This document shows, one piece after another, positions 8,092-14,799 of a DNA stretch of 64,000 bases; within the stretch, counting starts at the first letter, position 1; the number at the start of each line of letters is the position of its first letter. A program made the position numbers and the translations under genes. The notes under the pieces were generated by a model. That model was not told where the DNA came from and ran no database searches. It saw only the letters and a program-made list of their open reading frames with translations. This DNA comes from Neoluteolibacter marinus. GTDB taxonomy: Bacteria; Verrucomicrobiota; Verrucomicrobiia; Verrucomicrobiales; Akkermansiaceae. The stretch covers positions 20,562 to 84,561 of the forward strand of contig NZ_JACZFQ010000033.1 in NCBI RefSeq assembly GCF_014904755.1. Direction: 5' to 3'.

Positions 8092-9108
8092 ATGCAACCC
8101 GCCGATGTCATCAAGCAGCTCGCCCGCGAGGTCGGCTTCGATGACTGCCGGATTGCCGCCGCGGCCGAGGCGAAGCATGCCGGGGCATTCCGTGAATGGA
8201 TCGCCGACGGCTGCCACGGCGACATGGCATGGCTGGAAAGGACGCCCGAGCGCCGCTGCGACCCGCGCGAGGTGCTGGACGGTTGCCGGTCGGTCGTCTG
8301 CCTGGCGCTGAACTACTATCCGGGCCCGAATCCCGCCGACGGCTACCGGATCGCGAAGTACGCGTGGAACGACGATTACCACGACCTGATCGTGAAGATG
8401 CTCAAGCGGATGGACGAGGGCATGGCCGCGCTCGGCGGCACCCAGCGCTACTACGTCGACACCGGCCCGGTCCTGGAACGGGACCACGCCAGCGAGGCCG
8501 GGCTCGGCTGGAACGGCAAGTCGACCGTGCAGATCCACCCGAAGATCGGAACCTGGTTCTTCCTCGCCGAGCTGCTGACGACCCTCGACCTGCCGGCCGA
8601 TCCCGTCTTCGGCGACCACTGCGGCAAGTGCACCCGCTGCATCGACGCCTGCCCGACGAAGGCGATCACCGCGCCGCACCGGGTCGATGCCCGGCGTTGC
8701 ATTTCCTACCTCACGATCGAGCACAAGGGGCCGATCCCGGAAGAGTTCCGCGAAGCCATCGGCGACCGGCTCTACGGCTGCGACGAGTGCCTCGACGTCT
8801 GTCCTTGGAACCGCTTCGCCAAGCTTTCGCAAGAGACGAGCTTCCACGCCCGCGAGGCCGTTTTCGCCCTGAAGCCCCGCGACTTCCTCGCTCTAACGGA
8901 CGACGGGTTCCGCGCCTTGTTTTCCAAATCGCCGATCAAGCGCATCAAGCGCCCGCGCTTCCTGCGGAATACCTGCGTGGTCCTTGGTAACACCGGCACG
9001 GCCGAGGATCTGCCGGCGCTCGAGGCTGCCGCTGCAGATCCCGATCCGCTGATCGCGGAGCATGCACGCTGGGCCGTGCGGAAGATCAGCGAACGGGTCG
9101 ATCCTTGA
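8092..9108 (+). CDS. queG: Epoxyqueuosine reductase
   Basis: QueG reduces epoxyqueuosine to queuosine in the wobble position of GUN-anticodon tRNAs, using cobalamin and two 4Fe-4S clusters. The 338-residue product shows the N-terminal DUF1730 region, YYVDTGPVLERDHASEAGLGW with the catalytic Asp, two ferredoxin-type cysteine sets (CGKCTRCIDACP and GCDECLDVCPWN), the RCISYLTIEHKGPIPEE block and a C-terminal HEAT-like tail (LEAAAADPDPLIAEHARWA). The ATG at 8092 fits the family; ATG 8080 is an alternative. It faces away from the secreted EEP gene. No other queuosine genes lie in the window. Confidence 0.95.
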   Translation: MQPADVIKQLAREVGFDDCRIAAAAEAKHAGAFREWIADGCHGDMAWLERTPERRCDPREVLDGCRSVVCLALNYYPGPNPADGYRIAKYAWNDDYHDLIVKMLKRMDEGMAALGGTQRYYVDTGPVLERDHASEAGLGWNGKSTVQIHPKIGTWFFLAELLTTLDLPADPVFGDHCGKCTRCIDACPTKAITAPHRVDARRCISYLTIEHKGPIPEEFREAIGDRLYGCDECLDVCPWNRFAKLSQETSFHAREAVFALKPRDFLALTDDGFRALFSKSPIKRIKRPRFLRNTCVVLGNTGTAEDLPALEAAAADPDPLIAEHARWAVRKISERVDP

Positions 9109-9132
9109 AAGATGGCGTCAGCCCCCGGCTGA

Positions 9133-9618
9133 ATGGAAAGGTGGCTGGCCCCCAAGGCATTCACGTGCTTCGCGGCCTTGCCTCCGTCCGGAGGGCTGTT
9201 ATTCCGAGTCGTGCGGTTCCGTATATGGCGCTCCAAGTCCCTCTGGCTCGGCCTTCCCGGCTTCGTCTTCCTTTTTTGGGGTTGGTGCTCCTCGATGCAA
9301 CACTTTGCCTCGGTCGGGGTACACGGTCGTTGGATCTTAGCGGTTGGCCATATGGGTGGCGAGGTGATCCTGTATGCAAACCGCGACGCCGCCTCCGGCG
9401 CCTGGAGACTTAGGTCTTCCAACTACGAGCTAACTTCGGGGGAAGCGCGAGAGATGAAGACGCTATTGGAGGGCTTTGCAGGGCAAACGCGAGGTATCTA
9501 CCAAGCCTTCATTCCGTACCCCTACCTCGTGCTCGGCTACGTCATTGCCTGGGGTGGGATACTGGGGTGGCGGGCTCGGCGATACCGGTCTGTGGAGGGA
9601 AAGATTGCGTTGCCCTAG
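9133..9618 (+). CDS. Small hypothetical membrane protein
   Basis: The protein has 161 residues with one hydrophobic helix near residues 36-53 (LWLGLPGFVFLFWGWCSS) and another near 128-145 (YLVLGYVIAWGGILGWRARR), separated by a soluble loop. The two-helix plan, with a W-rich first helix and a basic WRARR end, is what many small Verrucomicrobial membrane unknowns look like. The true start could be further in, because the first 30 residues look non-conserved and Arg/Pro-rich. Base composition is less GC-biased than the neighbours. No function can be given. It lies 24 bp after queG. Confidence 0.55.
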   Translation: MERWLAPKAFTCFAALPPSGGLLFRVVRFRIWRSKSLWLGLPGFVFLFWGWCSSMQHFASVGVHGRWILAVGHMGGEVILYANRDAASGAWRLRSSNYELTSGEAREMKTLLEGFAGQTRGIYQAFIPYPYLVLGYVIAWGGILGWRARRYRSVEGKIALP

Positions 9619-9649
9619 CCTCGTCCGCGCCCCAATAGGGCGATCTGAG

Positions 9650-9854
9650 AGAGCCCGGGGCAAGCGCCGCGCAGCCCCGGGAAGTTGGACCCAAGGGAAG
9701 AGGAGCCCTGAAGGGGTGATGGGGGGCTGAATGTCGGGTCGCGGCTCCGTCGCACCCCTTCAGGGTGCCCTTGCTCTGATGCCAAGCACCCCGGGCGGTG
9801 CCCGGGGCTATCTCAGGTTGTCCCTTTGGGACAGCGGGCCGCAACGGTCCGCGT
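9650..9854. repeat. Cluster of five short palindromes (REP-like element)
   Basis: Five inverted repeats follow each other. They are CCCGGGG/CCCCGGG (9654-9660 and 9675-9681), a perfect 13-bp pair CCCTGAAGGGGTG/CACCCCTTCAGGG (9706-9718 and 9753-9765), CCCCGGGC/GCCCGGGG (9789-9796 and 9800-9807), TGTCCC/GGGACA with a TTT loop (9819-9833) and GCGGGCC/GGTCCGC (9834-9840 and 9846-9852). Arms of the second are themselves near-palindromic. It abuts the stop of the GspG-like gene at 9855. A partial relative lies at 10769-10815. Such multi-hairpin intergenic repeats are common in Verrucomicrobia and Planctomycetes; any role in RNA stability or termination is inferred. Confidence 0.75.
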
Positions 9855-10250
9855 TCACTCGTCGAGCGACGAAATGTCGTCATCCGACGGAATTCCGTCC
9901 GGGCCGAGGGAGATGATCTCATAGCCGCACGGATCGTCTTCGGGGAGCCGGCGATACCGGTACTCGTTTTGCCAGGGATCGGTGGGAACCTTCGTGGCCA
10001 TCTTCATCCAATCCCTCGGTAGGGGAGCAACCGACGGACGTTCGACGAGGGCATGGAGGCCCTGTTCCGTGGTCGGATAGTGACCTGCATTGGTTTTGAA
10101 CGTCTTGAGTGCCGAACTGATGGATTGGAAGTCGGCCAGCACTCGTTGGGGTTTTGAACCCACCCCGCCACTGATCAAACAATCGAATCCCAACCACAGG
10201 ACAAGGCAGCCGATCATCGCGACAAAGGAATAGGAGAACGAACGGAGCAT
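9855..10250 (-). CDS. GspG-like T2SS domain protein without prepilin leader (copy 2)
   Basis: The 131-residue protein has an N-terminal hydrophobic anchor (residues ~6-28) and then a domain matching the C-terminal globular part of the type II secretion major pseudopilin GspG. The matching features are ALKTFKTNAGHYPTTEQGL, ALVERP, PTDPWQNEYRY and the calcium-loop-like SLGPDGIPSDDD. The prepilin motif GFTLxE is absent and the anchor is unlike a pilin helix, so it should not assemble as a classical pseudopilin. It is a tandem duplicate of the next gene (same 131-residue length, same C-terminal SSLDE), 18 bp downstream of it. The role is unknown. Confidence 0.85.
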   Translation of the reverse strand: MLRSFSYSFVAMIGCLVLWLGFDCLISGGVGSKPQRVLADFQSISSALKTFKTNAGHYPTTEQGLHALVERPSVAPLPRDWMKMATKVPTDPWQNEYRYRRLPEDDPCGYEIISLGPDGIPSDDDISSLDE

Positions 10251-10268
10251 GGGTTCGGATTCCAGTGT

Positions 10269-10664
10269 TCACTCGTCGAGCGACGAACGGTCGTCATCCG
10301 ACGGCACGCCGTCCGGTCCGAGGGAAATGATCTCAAATCCCCGCGGATCGTCATCGGGAAGCCGGTGATACCGGTATTCGTTTTTCCATGGATCGGTGGG
10401 AACGCTTTTGGCGATTTTCACCCAATCCCTCGGAAATGGTGCGACCGTCGGACGTTCGACGAGGGCATGGAGGCCCTGTTCCGTGGTCGGATAGTGGCCT
10501 GCATTGATTTTGTAGGTCTTGAGTGCCGAGCTGAGGGACTGGAATTCACTGCGGGCGGGGGCGATGTGGGCGCCCTCGCCAGGGAAAGGAATCAGCCAGC
10601 CCATCAAAACCGCAGCGGTGAGGACCATCACAGCGACCGCAATCATATCGGGAAGGTGTTTCAT
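10269..10664 (-). CDS. GspG-like T2SS domain protein without prepilin leader (copy 1)
   Basis: The 131-residue upstream partner of the tandem pair starts at MKHLPDM (10664) with a TM helix near residues 6-25. The GspG-like domain follows: ALKTYKINAGHYPTTEQGL, PTDPWKNEYRY and SLGPDGVPSDDDRSSLDE. An ATG at 10781 would add 39 residues unlike the paralog and crossing the terminator hairpin, so it is rejected. Most substitutions between the copies are in the anchor, while the globular domains are highly alike. Both lack a prepilin peptidase site. They sit between palindromic repeats and are transcribed away from the citrate synthase terminator. Confidence 0.85.
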   Translation of the reverse strand: MKHLPDMIAVAVMVLTAAVLMGWLIPFPGEGAHIAPARSEFQSLSSALKTYKINAGHYPTTEQGLHALVERPTVAPFPRDWVKIAKSVPTDPWKNEYRYHRLPDDDPRGFEIISLGPDGVPSDDDRSSLDE

Positions 10665-10761
10665 TCGGTTCCCAGGTAGAAAACCATCGAAGCAGGAAAC
10701 TGCCTCTTCGCGCGACGCCTCGATTGAACTTTCCGACAAAGTTGAGGCATTTCCGCCCAAC

Positions 10762-10793
10762 AAAAAAACCCCGGGCAGCACCCGGGGTTTTTT
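10762..10793 (-). terminator. Bidirectional-looking Rho-independent terminator after citrate synthase
   Basis: Seven A (10762-10768), the stem CCCCGGG (10769-10775), the loop CAGCA, the stem CCCGGGG (10781-10787) and six T (10788-10793). Read on the minus strand it lies 50 bases after the citrate synthase stop and ends in a T run, a textbook terminator. The structure works in both directions. Confidence 0.88.
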
Positions 10794-10815
10794 CAGGCCG
10801 TCGCGTCGGGACGGC
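10769..10815. repeat. Partial second copy of the palindromic element
   Basis: The order hairpin with CCCGGGC/CCCGGGG arms, six bases, CAGG, then a second hairpin around GTCGGGAC ending in GGCGG parallels bases 9790-9836 of the larger element, where the second hairpin is TGTCCCTTTGGGACA followed by GCGG. It overlaps the terminator, so the terminator may have been recruited from the repeat. The similarity was aligned by eye and includes several substitutions. Confidence 0.5.
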
Positions 10816-10842
10816 GGTTTGATATCGTGAGCGACGGCGGCT

Positions 10843-11973
10843 TCACCGCTCGCCGATCGGCTTCACCTCCATCAGCTCGGTCGGGCCGACGTAGAGGGTG
10901 AGCGGGCGGTAGAGCCGGCTGTCGCGGAGCTGCTCGAGCACCTGGGCGGTCCAGCCGGAGGTGCGGGCGATCGCGAAGATCGGTGTGAACAGGTCGGTCG
11001 GGATGCCGAGCGAGTAGTAGACGGTGGCCGAGTAGAAATCGACGTTGGCGTTGAGACCCTTGCGCTCGCGCATGATCCCGGCGATGCGCTCGGACATCTG
11101 GATCCACTTGGGCTCGCCGAGTTCCTCGGTGAGCTGGATGGCGAGCTTGCGGAGGTGCGGGGCGCGGGGATCGAGCACGCGGTAGACGCGGTGGCCGATG
11201 CCCATGATCTTTTCCTTCTTCGTCAGCTTGTCCTCGACCCAGGCGTCGACCTTGTCGAGTTCGCCGATCTCCTGGAGCATGTGGATCACGCCTTCGTTGG
11301 CGCCGCCGTGGAGCGGACCCTTGAGGGTGCCGACCGCCGAGGTGATGGCGGAATACATGTCCGAGAGCGTGGCGACGGTGACGCGGGCGGAGAAGGTGGA
11401 CGCGTTCATGCCGTGGTCGGCATGGAGGATGTAGGCGACGTCGAGCACCTTGGTGGCGGTCTCGCTCGGGGCCTCGCCGTTGATCAGGTAGAGGAAATGG
11501 GCCGCCTCGGAGAGGTCGTCGCGCATCGGCGGCAATTCGAGGCCCTGGCGGAAGCGGTGGAAGGCGGCGACGATGATCGGCACCTTGGCGACCAGGGAAA
11601 GGCCGACTTCCTCGACGTTCGGGAGGTCGGGTTCGCCGATCGCGGCGCGGTCGTCATAGAGGCCGAGCATCGAAACGCCGGTGCGGACGACATCCATCGG
11701 ATTGGCTTCCTTCGGCGCATTCTTGAGGAAATCGATGACCCCCTGCGGCAGCTCGCGATCGCCGCGGAGGCGCTTTTCGAGCGCGCCCAGCTCGCTTTGG
11801 TTCGGCAAGCGGCCCTTGTGGAGGAGGAAGACGACTTCCTCGTAGTTGCAATGCTCCACCAGGTCGTTGATGGAGTAGCCGACATAGCTCAGGCGGCCTT
11901 CGGCACCCTCCACGTTGCTGAGGGCGGATTCATTGGCGATCACTCCGGCGAGGCCTTTGGCGTATTCGGTCAT
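10843..11973 (-). CDS. Citrate synthase (type II family; 2-methylcitrate synthase possible)
   Basis: The 376-residue enzyme condenses acetyl-CoA (or propionyl-CoA) with oxaloacetate at the entry of the TCA cycle. Citrate synthase signatures are the first catalytic His in ADHGMNASTF, GPLHGGANEGV with its His, MGIGHRVYRVLDPRAPHL, the Asp in NVDFYSATVYYSLGIP and the Arg-rich end FTPIFAIARTSGW. The length and the short N-terminus are typical of the small bacterial/archaeal form close to 2-methylcitrate synthases, so substrate choice is not certain. No prp genes are nearby, which favours plain citrate synthase. Transcription ends at the hairpin 10762-10793. Confidence 0.93.
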   Translation of the reverse strand: MTEYAKGLAGVIANESALSNVEGAEGRLSYVGYSINDLVEHCNYEEVVFLLHKGRLPNQSELGALEKRLRGDRELPQGVIDFLKNAPKEANPMDVVRTGVSMLGLYDDRAAIGEPDLPNVEEVGLSLVAKVPIIVAAFHRFRQGLELPPMRDDLSEAAHFLYLINGEAPSETATKVLDVAYILHADHGMNASTFSARVTVATLSDMYSAITSAVGTLKGPLHGGANEGVIHMLQEIGELDKVDAWVEDKLTKKEKIMGIGHRVYRVLDPRAPHLRKLAIQLTEELGEPKWIQMSERIAGIMRERKGLNANVDFYSATVYYSLGIPTDLFTPIFAIARTSGWTAQVLEQLRDSRLYRPLTLYVGPTELMEVKPIGER

Positions 11974-12129
11974 GGGTCTAGGATTAAAACGTAGTTTCGG
12001 GTGCTTATTTGCACGGAACAAAGCGGGTCGGGCGGGGGGCTGCAAGGGAGAAACCCTCAGAGGGTGGAAAGCCGCGGAATGAAAGGGATTTGCGCCGATT
12101 GAGGGGTTGCGGAACGGGTTGGAATCCAG

Positions 12130-12825
12130 ATGCTGGGCGGCGTGCCGGACGCCCTTCGACTGTTCCTTGAAAGCAGCACGCCACGTGCCTCGCTGGCCTT
12201 GATGCGTGGCAGCGAAGTGCTTTGCCAGGACTCCTTCACCAGCGACCGCAACCACAACGCGATGTTGTTCGAGCCGCTCGAGCGGGCGCTCGCCTGTCTC
12301 GCCGGCGACGACCGGCTCGCGGAGGTGGTGATGGGCACCGGGCCGGGGAGTTATAGCGGGACGCGGGTCGGGATCGCCGCCGGCCAGGGGGTCGCCCTGG
12401 TCCACGGCTGCCCGGCGGTCGGCCTGACCTCGCTGATGGCGGTGCCGGCGACCCGGGACAGAGCGGCGCTGGCGATCGGCGATGCCCGGCGCGGCAGCGC
12501 CTGGCGGCTGGAAGTGGGCGCGGAGCACCCTTGGAACGAGCCCGTCCTCTGCCCGGTGGAAGAGCTGGCGGAGGAAGTCCGCGCGGCGCTCGATGCCGGG
12601 AAGCCGGTGTTTTCGCTCGAGCCGGCGGGCCGGATCGGGCTGCCGGAGGCGCTGGTCGCGTCGGTCCGGATCGAACAACCCGACGCGCTGGCCCTGGCGG
12701 CGGCGTGGATGCGGCTGGCTCCGGAAACGAGGGACCGCTTGAAGGTCATTCCGCCCCAGCCGGTCTACCTGCGTCCCCCGCACGTGACCGAGGCCAAGGG
12801 CGGCCACCCGCTGCTGCGGAAGTAG
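12130..12825 (+). CDS. tsaB: tRNA threonylcarbamoyladenosine biosynthesis protein TsaB
   Basis: TsaB is the non-catalytic partner of TsaD in t6A synthesis and has an ASKHA fold. The 231-residue product has the N-terminal LFLESSTPRASLAL strand pair, then GTGPGSYSGTRVGIAAGQGVAL (residues ~76-95), the hallmark loop of TsaB (GPGSFTGLRIG in other bacteria), and SLMAVPA. It ends with the PVYLRPPHVTE segment typical of the C-terminus. The ATG at 12130 is used, though MRGSEVL downstream would be too short. It is divergent from citrate synthase, and the other t6A gene (sua5) is at 5401. Confidence 0.9.
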   Translation: MLGGVPDALRLFLESSTPRASLALMRGSEVLCQDSFTSDRNHNAMLFEPLERALACLAGDDRLAEVVMGTGPGSYSGTRVGIAAGQGVALVHGCPAVGLTSLMAVPATRDRAALAIGDARRGSAWRLEVGAEHPWNEPVLCPVEELAEEVRAALDAGKPVFSLEPAGRIGLPEALVASVRIEQPDALALAAAWMRLAPETRDRLKVIPPQPVYLRPPHVTEAKGGHPLLRK

Positions 12826-12827
12826 GC

Positions 12828-13691
12828 TTACTCGGGGGCGAGCAGGCGGCGGATCGCGTCCACCGGCACGCAGTTCTTCACCACCATCTGCACCGGTCCC
12901 TGGTCGTTGGCCTTGTCCGACCCGTAGTAGATCGTCTGGGTGGTGGCGACCATGCCGACCACCTCGCCGGCGGGATTGAAGACCGGGCCGCCGGACGAGC
13001 CGCGCGCGTAGTCCGCGGTGATCGACATCCAGGTGGTGGCTTTCTTGTCGCCGTGGGCGGGCGTCTGGCAGTAGCGCGAGACCTCGCCGGAGGTGCGGGT
13101 GAAGTAGTGGCGGTCGGGATTGCTGATCACGCTGACGTCGGTGCCGACCTCGGCGGCGGTACCGAGCGCGAGCGGTTGGAAGCCCTCGCCATCGACCCGG
13201 AACAAGGCGATGTCGGCATGAGGATCCGCCGCTAGGACTTCCGTGACCGGATAGCACTTTCCGTCGCGGTCGCAGATGCCCATGCCGGCGCCCTTGGCCT
13301 TGGCGAAGACGTGGGCGTTGGTCACCATCAGGCCGTCTTCCGACAGGCACCAGGCGGTCGCGATTCCGCCGCTGTGCCAGTGATCGCACTTCTCACACTT
13401 GTAGACGGAGCCCACGAGGAAGACCGACTTGCTCAGTTCGTTGTAGTGGTCGCCCGCGGCCCGCGCGGCCGGGACGTCGAGCTTCCCGCCGGGCGCGATC
13501 TCGCCCGCCGAGGACTTGGCGAGGTCGTCCGCGGACGGGATCCCGTCCTTGCCGGCGAACGCGCCGACGCCTTTCTGGAACGAGGCGAGCAGGGCGCTGT
13601 CGTTGATCACCGGCGGTGCCCCGCGGGCGATCGCGGAGACGGAGAGGAGGACGAGCAGGGGTTTGAATGCGGAAGCTACTTTCGGCGCCAT
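12828..13691 (-). CDS. Secreted trypsin-like serine protease
   Basis: The 287-residue protein has a signal peptide (MAPKVASAFKPLLVLLSVSAIARG) and a trypsin-2 type (S1 family) domain. The catalytic triad can be read as His in LMVTNAHVFAKA, Asp in DPHADIALFRV and Ser in ARGSSGGPVFN. It lacks a PDZ domain, so it is not a full DegP/HtrA. Two CxxC-like pairs (YKCEKCDHW and ICDRDGKC) could form disulfides or bind metal near the active site, which is unusual. The start lies inside the 3' end of the methyltransferase gene (16-base overlap, same strand), suggesting cotranscription. Confidence 0.88.
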   Translation of the reverse strand: MAPKVASAFKPLLVLLSVSAIARGAPPVINDSALLASFQKGVGAFAGKDGIPSADDLAKSSAGEIAPGGKLDVPAARAAGDHYNELSKSVFLVGSVYKCEKCDHWHSGGIATAWCLSEDGLMVTNAHVFAKAKGAGMGICDRDGKCYPVTEVLAADPHADIALFRVDGEGFQPLALGTAAEVGTDVSVISNPDRHYFTRTSGEVSRYCQTPAHGDKKATTWMSITADYARGSSGGPVFNPAGEVVGMVATTQTIYYGSDKANDQGPVQMVVKNCVPVDAIRRLLAPE

Positions 13692-14404
13692 GCCGTCAGC
13701 AGCGATGCCGTCCACTGGAATTTTCTCGCTGTTTCGCGAATCAGGAAGGCTTCTTCTGTGCAGGAAATCTGTACAAAGTCCGGCCCCAAGGCGTCTTCCA
13801 GCCAAGCCCGGGTGCTGTCTTCCGGCCAGTTCTCCGGCGGGGTGAACTCGCCCAGCCAGGTGCAGGGGGTGGCCAGGACCAGCTCGCCGCCGGGCCGGAC
13901 CAACGAGGGCAGGCGCTCGAGGAGGCGCTGCGGTTCGGTCAGCCGGCACAGCAGGTTGGCGGCGTGGACGCGGTCGAAGGTGCCGAGATCCGGGCGGAGG
14001 TCCATGGCGTCGCCCGCCTCGAAGTGGACCTGGCCCGCGGGCAGTCCCGGCGGCAGCGAGGCGACCAGCGGGGTGCGGCGGTGAGCCTCGTCGAGCCGTT
14101 GGTAGGGCAGCGGCCCCGTGGCCAGCGCCGTGGCGGCGCGGACGAAGTTTTGCGAGAAGTCGATGCCGATCGTCTCCTCCGAAGTCCGGGACAGCTCGTA
14201 GGTCGAGCGGCCGACCGCGCAGCCGAGGTCGAGCGAACGGGAGGCCCGGCCCGGGGAGAAATGGCGGGTCGTGCGGACCGCGAAGTCGAGCGCGTCGCGC
14301 ATTCCCGCCGGGGCGGTCGCGGGCAGGATCTCGTCGGCCGTGCCGTAGTGGAACAGCAGGTATTCGGCGAGCAGGCGCTCGCTCTCGTAGGGATTGGCGC
14401 TCAA
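13676..14404 (-). CDS. Stand-alone 4-mercaptohistidine N1-methyltransferase-like protein
   Basis: The 242-residue SAM methyltransferase resembles the C-terminal domain of OvoA, which methylates 4-mercaptohistidine to ovothiol A. The motifs seen are LLAEYLLFHYG at the N-terminus, the SAM loop SLDLGCAVGRSTYELSR (near 57), IGIDFSQNFV, the Asp in GDAMDLRP, the ANLLCRL segment, TPCTWLGEFTPPENW and IRETARKFQWT near the end. These phrases recur in OvoA C-termini. The OvoA sulfoxide synthase half (DinB plus FGE domains) is missing here. The start overlaps the stop of the cupin gene (ATGA). Function beyond small-molecule methylation is inferred. Confidence 0.8.
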   Translation of the reverse strand: MSANPYESERLLAEYLLFHYGTADEILPATAPAGMRDALDFAVRTTRHFSPGRASRSLDLGCAVGRSTYELSRTSEETIGIDFSQNFVRAATALATGPLPYQRLDEAHRRTPLVASLPPGLPAGQVHFEAGDAMDLRPDLGTFDRVHAANLLCRLTEPQRLLERLPSLVRPGGELVLATPCTWLGEFTPPENWPEDSTRAWLEDALGPDFVQISCTEEAFLIRETARKFQWTASLLTAWRRK

Positions 14405-14799
14405 TGGACGGGCGTTTCCCCGGGTTTCGCCGCCCCTTCGTCGTAGTGGAAGTCGGCGTCGTCATGTTTCGGCACGGGGATGTTGAGGATCTTCATGCGG
14501 CCGATCGCGCGGTGCCGGCAGCCGGGGCGGATCATCACGGTGCTGAGCGGCTTGACCGGCACGCGTTCGCCATCGAGTTCGAGGAATCCCTCGCCTTCCA
14601 ACACCACGTAGATCTCGGTGGTTTTGAGATGGTAGTGGCTGGTCGGCTCGTCCTTGACCTCAAGGTAGTGCGCGGATGCCGGGGCATCCGGCAGGTCGGC
14701 GAAGGCCCGCCGGGTGGTGCCGCAGCAACACTCGACCGGGGGCAATTCGCTGAACTCGACGTGCTGGTAGCGCTTCGCGCCGGTCGCCGGATCAGACAT
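14401..14799 (-). CDS. Cupin-domain protein
   Basis: The 132-residue single-domain cupin has SHYHLKTTEIYVVLEGEGFLEL as the first cupin motif, with two His and a Glu as likely metal ligands. PGCRHRAIG supplies the second-motif histidine. Cupin motif 1 carries HxH...E, so a metal site is probable. A Cys-Cys-Cys run (VECCCGTTRR) near residue 22 is unusual. It overlaps the M29-peptidase-like gene by eight bases upstream and the methyltransferase by ATGA downstream, so the three are co-translated. A role as a thiol/histidine-derivative oxygenase or binding protein is only a guess from context. Confidence 0.85.
   Translation of the reverse strand: MSDPATGAKRYQHVEFSELPPVECCCGTTRRAFADLPDAPASAHYLEVKDEPTSHYHLKTTEIYVVLEGEGFLELDGERVPVKPLSTVMIRPGCRHRAIGRMKILNIPVPKHDDADFHYDEGAAKPGETPVH

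Noticed and set aside
12828..14465. Apparent fusion of the trypsin-like protease with an upstream Arg-rich segment
   Set aside because: The upstream part is the out-of-frame shadow of the methyltransferase gene; the signal peptide starting at 13691 marks the real N-terminus.
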